Assembly: GCA_030068145.1 (NCBI GenBank)
Contig: JAPJBO010000094.1
Location: 186,001 to 250,000 of the forward strand
Origin: Diplonema papillatum
Lineage: Eukaryota > Euglenozoa > Diplonemea > Diplonemida > Diplonemidae
DNA: 64,000 bases
Direction: 5' to 3'
The notes under the pieces are model-generated. The model was not told the DNA's origin. It saw only the letters and a list, made by a program, of their open reading frames with translations, and ran no database searches. Positions within the stretch are counted from its first letter, which is position 1, and each line of letters starts with the position of its first letter. The translations under genes and the position numbers were made by a program. Shown here piece after piece: positions 20,854 through 27,715 of this stretch.

Positions 20854-21873
20854 ATGCGAAAAATGCAGCGCGACGCATTGCCGACAGAATTTGGAGACTC
20901 CAACCTACAGCCTCGAAAACAGACAATGAATACCTTTGCCAAGGCTGTGCTCAAAAATCTGGCAGCAGGAATAGGGAGAAAGAGAGCTCACACCAGAGAA
21001 GAAGGTGTTACTGCAAACGAAGCAGAAATTCTGCTCCAAGATCTGGTCTCAATTATGTGGGCTCGATCCACAACAGCCCAAAGACGCCACCTGTGGAACA
21101 GGTTGGTAAGATGGACTTCAGCCCAGGGATTACCTCTGAACGCCGACTCAGCAGCGCTATTCGTAATGGCAACCCGTGTCAGCCCTCAAGCACAGTTGGC
21201 TTATGCGAAAGGAATATCAGCAATGTTGGGGTATTTGGGGCTCGACAATCTCCCTATTTTGAATGTAGCAAGGGCTCTCCGAGCCGTTGGGGGAAACATT
21301 CCCATTCGACAGGCATTGCCGATGGACAAGAAGGTTCTCTTGAAGTGGGCGCAAGAGCAGGACCCAGCCCTCTGTTTGGCGGCTCTATTAGCATGGAAGT
21401 CGGCGAGCAGGTGGGGAGAAGTCGCAGCTCTGGGATCGTCCCAGTTTCTACTGGTCCAGGAAGAGGAGGTGATTGTGGACTGGGGCACAACCCCGAAAGG
21501 AAAACGGGCCAACCCTTTTTCTCCGTCACGCTGGACAGTGATAAAAGGCGACCTGACCAGAGTAATTGCGACACTTGTCCGAAGCTTAGGCAGTTTTCAA
21601 AGTCTGACCCAAGTAAGCACGGCCGAGCTAAACGCGCTTTGGAACAAGGATCCTCGAATGCGGCCGTTCTCCGGTCACAGTATCAAGCGAGGAGCTCTTT
21701 CACATCTTTTCCAACTGTTGTCTCAAGGTGTCCCTCTACAAGATTGGCTTATAGCGCGTTTAGCGAAACATCAAGGGGCATCGGGTCTTCCCGAAATGAC
21801 CATAAGATATGGAGGCGATCCAATTGCGTTAGCGCGTGCCCTGAAGACTGGGGAAGTGACGCGATATTTATGA
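20854..21873 (+). CDS. tyrosine recombinase of the retrotransposon
   Basis: 339 codons. The C-terminal catalytic domain shows the tyrosine-recombinase set: Arg186 in ASRWGEV, His275 and Arg279 in GHSIKRG, His306 in LAKHQ, and Tyr319 in TIRYG as the nucleophile. The N-terminal half (about residues 60-140) resembles a core-binding helical domain. In this element class the enzyme integrates a circular DNA copy, in place of a DDE integrase. The TGA stop overlaps the RT start as ATGA (21870-21873), which suggests coupled termination and reinitiation. The gene is intact. The start at 20854 is the first ATG after the ORF1 stop in this frame that keeps the full domain. Confidence 0.85.
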   Translation: MRKMQRDALPTEFGDSNLQPRKQTMNTFAKAVLKNLAAGIGRKRAHTREEGVTANEAEILLQDLVSIMWARSTTAQRRHLWNRLVRWTSAQGLPLNADSAALFVMATRVSPQAQLAYAKGISAMLGYLGLDNLPILNVARALRAVGGNIPIRQALPMDKKVLLKWAQEQDPALCLAALLAWKSASRWGEVAALGSSQFLLVQEEEVIVDWGTTPKGKRANPFSPSRWTVIKGDLTRVIATLVRSLGSFQSLTQVSTAELNALWNKDPRMRPFSGHSIKRGALSHLFQLLSQGVPLQDWLIARLAKHQGASGLPEMTIRYGGDPIALARALKTGEVTRYL

Positions 21874-23513
21874 GTTCACACAACAAGCATACTCTGACCC
21901 GGCGTGCCCATTGTTCCAGAATCCCGGCAACAGATGAAGAAAGAAACGCTCCACTGCACGCTACAAAGGTGCAACCTTTACAGGTTGAGAAGCTGAAGCT
22001 AAGAATGAGGAAATGCGTACGGGAACGTTTTGATCTCGTTTGGAATGCAACTTTTAATCCCCCGTCTTCTCAATCGTTACCAATGAGAGGTATCCGTTCT
22101 TCATTCAGTGCTGCTCATGCAGAACAATTGGTGAAGTGTGATATTGCTGCTCCTGCAACGGGACCAGGAACCTTGATGTCTGTACCTTTCACGGTGTTGG
22201 AAGAGAAGCCCTCGGGCTTGAGACAGAGGTTTATATTATGGACACGTGAAGCAAATGAAAACTTGAGGGCTTCATACAAAGCTCAGGTGCCGTTAGAACA
22301 TGTTTCTAAGTACATACATGTAGTATCGAACGAGTGTGCATCCCTGAGGGACTTACGGTGTGGATTCTATCAGGTAGAAATACCTGAGGGTTCGCGGAAG
22401 CATTTTCGATACACCGACGATAAAGGCAGATGGTTCGAACTAACCCGGTTGCCTATGGGACACAGTTGTGCTCCAGAACTTATGCACACCCTGACATCAA
22501 CCATTGGAGGGCACCCGGACTATGTCAAGGAGGAATACAGGGCCCAAGACGTGACTGTCCATACCTGGATAGACAATATTCGTCTAACGGGGAGCGAAAG
22601 GTCGGTAAAGGCAGAAACAGCCCGTCTGGACAAGACGGCGCAGGGAGCCGGTGTGACTTGGAAACCGGAGGACAGCGAGGATGCAGCCTCCGTGTATGAT
22701 TTTATCGGGGTAAGTTTTGACCACACAAAAGGTGAAGTTTCGCCTTCAAAAAGACTCTTGTCAAAGTTAGAGAGCGTGCAGTTTGATAAAGTAACTGCCG
22801 GAGAGTTGGAGTCTTTTGGAGGCCGACTCATGCACGCAAGCGCCGTATCAGGGGTACTACTTGGTCGGTTTTGGTTTGCGATTAAGTTCTTGCGGCGAGT
22901 CATTAACAGCCTCAACTCCGGGAAAAGAAGCGCTTCCTCTCTTGTAAGTATCCCTCCTTCCGTTCAAAAGGAGTTAAAACTTTGGCGTGCTGCTGTTGGA
23001 AAACCGCTCAAAGTACAAAATATCCTTCCATGCACCCCATTTGATGTTTTTGTTGATGCTTCACTGCGAGGATGGGGCATGGTTGCAATCGACAACACTA
23101 CTAAGGAAGTAATCGTCGCAGGCAATGCATGGACTGATGCTGAATCCTTGTTGCACATCAACATTCTAGAAGCGTTGGCGTTCCGCAACGCAATATTTGC
23201 TCTGCCTCCCGCTTTTCTGAGTAATAACGTTCATTTTAAAGTCGATAACACGACTGTAGCATCCGCAGCAAGGAAGGGTATGTGCATGGCCTCAAAACCC
23301 TTAAATGAGGCTATTGTAGCAGCTTTGTCAAGACTGCGTGAAGTGGGGGCCACCTTCACAATTGCTTGGGTGCGCTCTGCGTCGAATATTGCGGATTTAC
23401 CTTCCCGCATGTCGCCCCAGCTGCTTTCTTCCAGGAATGGAAAGAGGGTAGTTGAACAAGCGTTGCGGAAGTTTTTTACACGCGATGGGGTTCGTTCTCG
23501 TTCGGAAGGTTAG
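21870..23513 (+). CDS. reverse transcriptase-RNase H of the retrotransposon
   Basis: 547 codons from the ATG that overlaps the recombinase stop. RT motifs: DLRCGFYQVEIP (residues 161-172, first catalytic Asp), LPMGHSCAPEL (194-204), WIDNIRLTG (233-241) at the YxDD position, and DFIGVSFD. WIDN has Asn where the second Asp is usual. RNase H follows with VFVDASLRGWG (about residue 395), an ILEALAF Glu motif, FKVDNTT and WVRSASNIADLPSR. The protein should copy the element RNA and remove the template. The reading frame extends upstream across the recombinase gene to 20721 without a stop, but that part has no RT features, so I place the start at 21870. Confidence 0.85.
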   Translation: MSSHNKHTLTRRAHCSRIPATDEERNAPLHATKVQPLQVEKLKLRMRKCVRERFDLVWNATFNPPSSQSLPMRGIRSSFSAAHAEQLVKCDIAAPATGPGTLMSVPFTVLEEKPSGLRQRFILWTREANENLRASYKAQVPLEHVSKYIHVVSNECASLRDLRCGFYQVEIPEGSRKHFRYTDDKGRWFELTRLPMGHSCAPELMHTLTSTIGGHPDYVKEEYRAQDVTVHTWIDNIRLTGSERSVKAETARLDKTAQGAGVTWKPEDSEDAASVYDFIGVSFDHTKGEVSPSKRLLSKLESVQFDKVTAGELESFGGRLMHASAVSGVLLGRFWFAIKFLRRVINSLNSGKRSASSLVSIPPSVQKELKLWRAAVGKPLKVQNILPCTPFDVFVDASLRGWGMVAIDNTTKEVIVAGNAWTDAESLLHINILEALAFRNAIFALPPAFLSNNVHFKVDNTTVASAARKGMCMASKPLNEAIVAALSRLREVGATFTIAWVRSASNIADLPSRMSPQLLSSRNGKRVVEQALRKFFTRDGVRSRSEG

Positions 23514-23632
23514 GTTCATCCTGCCCGGCCGAGACGATTTCCCCTTCGCTTCTTTACTGCGCGTCCCCTTTCCGTTCACATGCATGCAAGATGGAATTCT
23601 CGTAGTTTAACTGAGGGAATTCCGATATTGCA

Positions 23633-23731
23633 CCCAACTACACCTTGTCCGGCACCCAACTACACCTTGTCCGGGAGCCCCAACTACACCTTGTCCGACA
23701 AGGTGTAGCTCGGACAAGGTGTAGACCCGCC
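23633..23731. repeat. FBv right arm
   Basis: Five CTACACCTTGTCC words ending in the palindromic CTTGTCCGACAAG and the terminal GACCCGCC. It is much shorter than the left arm. Confidence 0.9.
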
Positions 23732-25321
23732 AGCAACAGGTGCAACAGGTACAGGAACGACAAGAGCAGGTTCAATAGCAAGTTCAACAAGGGGTGCAAC
23801 AGGTGCAGGTGGTACATCAAGAGCAGGTGCCACAAGTGGAGCCTCAACAACAGGTGCAGCAGGTGCAACAAGAGGACCAGAGCCATCTGAAGTTTCAGGC
23901 ATCTGGTTGTATTGCAGCTTCATCACTTCTCCAACTGATATCATAGAGACATGAAATATATCCTGGCTAGTATTGCGAGTTCTCCAGTGTTCAAGTAGTG
24001 TTTGTTCCACCTTTTTGCCTGTTCGTGCACCTTTACTTTTCATAGCAAGCTTCAATCTCCCCCACAATCCATCAGCAGCCTGAGTTCCTGCAGTCCAGCC
24101 CTTCAAATGGTAGTGATCAATCAATGCTGTAGCTCCATCAATGTTTCCTGCCTGCACAGCAGCAACAATGTCTGTTTCAAGAACAAGACCCATGTCCATC
24201 CCAAAAGCTGCAGCAGACGATGTTTCTACTCTTCTCACCCAGGATGCAACATATTGGGTGAATTGCTGAGCTCCGTGATTCACCCAGGCATAGCGAACAC
24301 ACTCACGCCCATTTGGGACATCACGCCAGAAAAATGTTGGCTTGATCGGGTTGAAGCGCGATTTGTATGCAGCAGCCCCGTCTGTTGAAATGAAGAGGGG
24401 CTCTTCGGGGGTACCAAGCTGAATGAGACCTGTTTCATTCAACAAGGCATCAAGTTCCTCGTTGCTGATGGGAGGTGGGGGGGGTACAACAACGTGGGTC
24501 TTGGCATTTGTGAATTGACCACAGCCAGATGGGAGCTCAACAGTCTCCCCTGGTCGCACAGCGTGCTGCCATTTTTCAGGAAGCTCACGGATGATGCTCC
24601 CATTTGTGTTGCGGTCAACAACACCAACAAATCGAACATAGCAAAACTCTTGAGTTATGCCAGCACCTCTCTTCTTCAAACCAACTGAGAATTCATCGAT
24701 CTCGATGCAGTGGTTTGGTCCTCCGAGAGGGAGGTCTCTTAGTTCAAAGAACTTCAAGCCTTTCAGTGTGACTTGGCTGACAAACTTGTTGTATCTGGCA
24801 TGGGAAGTAGATGACAGTGGACTATTTGCATCTTGAGCACGGTGACAGATGCCAAAACTAAACCCCATCACTTTGTTCATGAACTGAATGGGGCTGATGC
24901 CTGTGTGGCCATCCAGAGCTGTGCCACCTGTCTCACGTCTCATTGCTTCACAGAAGACTGTGCTGCCGTCAGTTGAACGTTTGCATGTTTTAGATGTGCA
25001 AGCCCAGCAAGGCCACCCATTTGCGCCACATATCCACTCACTTGTAATAGTCCCACACCCACACTTCACTGTCTCTGGGAGCAGACCGTATCCTTGCATC
25101 ACACTCACAACGCCATCCAATCCAAGCAGAGCAACTTGCAGGAGTGACAACTCTGGCTTTGCTCTTCTCTTCAAGTGAGCAGATCCACAGTAGTGAAGTT
25201 TTTCTCTCTCCTCCTTCTGTACACCTTCCATCCAACGACCCTTCCCTCTTTGAACATGTTGCTGGATGTTGCCTGCCATAATGTATATTCTTCCTTTTTC
25301 CTGTTGAGTTTGAGAGTTCAT
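23732..25321 (-). pseudogene. Merlin/IS1595-type transposase copy B, main part
   Basis: Begins with ATG at 25321 and is open to the FBv insertion. A Cys-rich ribbon at residues 87-113 (CGC, C98, CWAC, C113) fits the zinc finger of IS1595-type enzymes. The catalytic domain has IEIDEFSVGLKK (Asp209), FISTDGAAAYK (Asp314) and YAWVNHG (His349), then GTQAADGLWGRLK, where the third acidic residue would be Asp417. Merlin transposases cut and paste DNA and usually make 8-9 bp duplications. A Pro/Val/Ala-rich linker leads to the tail at 15977-16374. Without FBv the frame would be continuous, so this is the least damaged copy. The closest family call is DDE ISXO2-like/Merlin; exact placement needs a profile search. 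Confidence 0.82.
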
Positions 25322-25499
25322 GAACGCACATCTTGTCTTTCACTGGTGGTCTTGCACTGGTGATTGTCAGGCCTGTGGTACTCAAAACCTGAAGGGAAAG
25401 GATGAACATTGTAGAGGGAACAAAAAAAGTTGAAATGAATGGAAAGGATTGAACTGTAGAACAGGAAATGAAAAGAATGAACTGAACAAGTGACTGACT

Positions 25500-25850
25500 T
25501 CAGAAACTGTCTCCTGAAAGGCTGCCGCGTTTTTTTTAACCAAATAGAAAATTTTGGCATGCCCCAGTGCAAAAAACTCGGGAATTTTCCGAGATTTTTT
25601 TTCAAAAATTTTCAGAAAATTTTTCAGGAATTTTTTTGAAAAATTTTCTTAGAAATTTTCTTGAATTTTTTCCTGAAAAAATTTAGAACCAAAACTTTGA
25701 ACCCAAATCTCTTCCCTTTTTCGAACCAAGTTTTTCAGACCTTTACTCTGCGGGATAGAGATTCAAAAGTTTGCCCAAGATTTTAGCGATCTTTACCCCG
25801 CGGAGTAGTCAAGATAGGCGGAGTCAAGGTCGGCGGAGTCAAGGTCCGAT
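25500..25850. repeat. AT-rich stretch and GGCGGAGT array
   Basis: 25520-25735 is AAATTTTC-rich low-complexity DNA upstream of the copy B start. 25735-25850 holds CTTTACCCCGCGGAGTAG and GGCGGAGTCAAGGTC units, related to 14438-14580 and partly inverted relative to them. No gene is seen. Confidence 0.7.
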
Positions 25851-26544
25851 GTGAAGGGTCACAATCGCGACTGTGACTAAAGATTTTCATAGTGAAAATG
25901 TGAAGGGTCACAATCGCGACTGTGACTAAAGATTTTCATAGTGAAAATGTGAAGGGTCACAATCGCGACTGTGACTAAAGATTTTCATAGTGAAAATGTT
26001 AAGGGCCACAATCGCGACTGTGACTAAAGATTTTCATAGTGAAAATGTGAAGGGTCACAATCGCGACTGTGACTAAAGATTTTCATAGTGAAAATGTGAA
26101 GGGTCACAATCGCGACTGTGACTAAAGAATTTTCCTGGTAAAATGCCTTGTGCGACTGTGACTAAAGGTTTTTCCAAGGTAAAGCAAAATTTTGCATTGC
26201 GACTGTGACTAAAGATTTTCATGGTGAAAATGTTAAGGGCCACAATCGCGACTGTGACTAAAGATTTTCATAGTGAAAATGTGAAGGGTCACAATCGCGA
26301 CTGTGACTAAAGAATTTTCCTGGTAAAATGCCTTGTGTGACTGTGACTAAAGGTTTTTCCAAGGTAAAGCAAAATTTTGCATTGCGACTGTGACTAAAGA
26401 TTTTCATAGTGAAAATGTTAAAGGTCACAATCGCGTCTGTGACTAAAGATTTTCATAGTGAAAATGCCATGACTCACAATCGCGACTGTGACTAAAGAAT
26501 TTTCCTGGTAAAATGCCTTGTGCGACTGTGACTAAAGACCTGCC
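25850..26544 (-). repeat. 49-bp satellite array, right
   Basis: About 14 units of CACAATCGCGACTGTGACTA plus a TTTTCATAGTGAAAAT palindrome. Some units are variants with AAGGTAAAGCAAAATTTTGC. It is inverted relative to 5563-5888 and ends AAAGACCTGCC. Confidence 0.92.
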
Positions 26545-26561
26545 TTGATTGTGTAGCATGA

Positions 26562-26587
26562 CAAGACACAAGGTTTTGACCCTACAT
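26562..26587. mobile_element. M1 right-end remnant
   Basis: AAGACACAAGGTTTTGACCC followed by TACATG is the last 26 bp of M1 with one change. The rest is missing. Confidence 0.7.
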
Positions 26588-26589
26588 GG

Positions 26590-26860
26590 TAGACATTTCC
26601 TCACCACCAGAGCCTCAAGAGGGTGGTAGACTACGTGGCGCGTTTTTTTTTTCAGGTGGAGTGTCGAGGACTTGCGGCATAGCCAGCCCCCCTAATCTCC
26701 ACCCCTCTCTTTTTAAGGTTTTTTTTGGTTTTTTTTTGGTGGGGAGAGGATCCCTTTTTCTGTTTTTTTTTGTTTTTTTTGGTATTTTTTTTGTCTCGAT
26801 GTGTTTTTTTTTTTTGGTATTTTTTTACTGCAGATCAGGGATGGTGCTAAGAAACACCCA
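26590..26860 (-). repeat. conserved 3' flank of Merlin-like copy D
   Basis: It has CCACCAGAGCCTCAAGAGGG, GGTGGAGTGTCGAGG and long poly-T runs, and corresponds to 6165-6420. It lies just downstream of the relic D stop. Confidence 0.7.
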
Positions 26861-26908
26861 TTCTGAACAGAATGAACAGGGGAGGAAGAAAAGGAAAAAA
26901 ATAAAGAA

Positions 26909-27715
26909 TCACTGTGGTCTTCTCAACTGCAGCCTCCTGCGACCAGAAAATGGGTTGTACACAGCTCCTTGGTTCTGTGGCTGTCCTTGTGGCTGAACAA
27001 AGATTGGGACACTAGGCTGGTCATCATTGTCTTCCTCCCTTTGGGTTGCAGGCAATACAAAAGGATTGTACTGGCTGCTGTCCACATTTTGTTGTGGGTC
27101 AACAATTGGGCTCTCTTGGCTGCCTTCATCATCAGACTCAGGCTTTTCCTGGGCAAGTCTTTGCATCAACATGTCACGCACCCCAGGCTGGGATAGCATC
27201 TGGTCACACATGCCGGGCTGTGCCAGCAGCTGCAGCAAGGTGTCAGGCTGTCTACCTCAGTAGCTTCAGCCTGGACCACCAGTTCCATCTGTGAAATATT
27301 TTTCCCCAAAGCACAGAGAAAAAGGTGCACTAGGTCAAGATCTGTGTTCATCAGCCTCCACTGATTCATCAGAATCTCAGATGGTTTGCTGTGGTTCTTG
27401 CAGTTTTTGGTTTTAAGAGTAGTCTTAAGATGCTTCCACAAACCATCTGCCTTCTGGGTACCTGTAATCCACTTCTTGTCCCGGTACCATGCAGGGTCAA
27501 AACCTTGTGTCTTTTTGAAACTGGCAAAAAAAAAAATTCCGGAAAAAAATTGGGGTTTTTGAATTTTAAAAGTTTGGAACAAACTCTGCAGTAATTTTTG
27601 AGGAAGTTGAGCAAATTTTTTTTTTTCCAAAAATTTTTTTAGGGCTCCATCGGCCCCGCAGGAGCGTTTTAAAAAGACACAAGGTTTTGACCCTGCATGG
27701 TACATGGGTGAGAAG
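26909..27715 (-). pseudogene. Merlin-type transposase relic D, C-terminal part
   Basis: The minus-strand frame has WITGTQKADGLWKHLK, matching GTQAADGLWGRLK of copy B, then a shifted frame with Gln-rich repeats and the basic end GRRRLQLRR before the stop at 26909. M1 copy 4 sits inside it. The element plus one TSD copy is 216 bp, exactly 72 codons, and the frame passes through M1 without a stop. Coding resumes on the far side with NFSPMY at 27704-27715. Beyond that FB2 begins, so the N-terminal two thirds are missing. At least one frameshift separates the catalytic and tail frames near 27240. Confidence 0.7.
27488..27699. mobile_element. M1 element, complete copy 4
   Basis: 212 bp with full terminal inverted repeats, flanked by GTAC (27484-27487, 27700-27703). 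Inserted in Merlin relic D. Confidence 0.95.

Larger units (their letters stand above)
19246..23632 (+). mobile_element. tyrosine-recombinase retrotransposon, copy 1 (VIPER/Ngaro-like)
   Basis: A 4.39-kb element inside the FBv satellite. The same 34-bp sequence (CTCGTAGTTTAACTGAGGGA plus 14 more bases) is at both extremes (19246-19279 and 23599-23632), and satellite resumes on each side. It carries three plus-strand genes: a gag-like ORF, a tyrosine recombinase and an RT-RNase H. The recombinase before RT is the order known for trypanosomatid VIPER-type elements, whereas DIRS elements usually have it after. All three frames are intact, so this copy may be young. Confidence 0.85.
16375..23731. 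mobile_element. FBv: foldback-like element with CTACACCTTGTCC arms, 7.36 kb
   Basis: The ends start GGCGGGTCTACACC and are perfect inverted copies for at least 56 bp. The 8-bp duplication AGCAACAG lies at 16367-16374 and 23732-23739. The arms are made of a roughly 22-bp unit (ACTACACCTTGTCCGGCAGC): 16381-16878 on the left and 23633-23725 on the right. A central block of 123-bp units (17510-19245) holds the same word in both orientations. Merlin relic C, M1 copy 3 and a tyrosine-recombinase retrotransposon lie inside. If the retrotransposon and M1 copy 3 are removed, about 2.8 kb remains. Like FB1, the element begins GGCGG and makes an 8-bp duplication. Confidence 0.85.
5563..26544. mobile_element. 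candidate outer Merlin-like element (nested)
   Basis: GGCAGGTCTTTAG at 5563 and its reverse complement ending at 26544 open inwards into inverted arrays of the same 49-bp satellite (5563-5888 and 25850-26544). The first 45-50 bp of each end match closely. The minus-strand Merlin-type relics A and B lie between them. This suggests the remains of one large element that was later invaded many times. The flanking octamers, GCCATTGT and TTGATTGT, agree at only five of eight bases, so a target duplication is not shown. The two arrays could instead belong to two separate elements. Confidence 0.4.

Noticed and set aside
20721-21869. Upstream extension of the RT frame as part of the RT protein
   Set aside because: No ATG at its start and no RT features; the intact recombinase occupies the same bases and an ATGA overlap gives a natural RT start.
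19246-23632. LTR retrotransposon
   Set aside because: The terminal repeat is only 34 bp, there is no DDE integrase or protease motif, and a tyrosine recombinase is present.
5555-26552. 8-bp target duplication around the 5563-26544 candidate element
   Set aside because: GCCATTGT and TTGATTGT agree at only five positions; not enough to claim a duplication.
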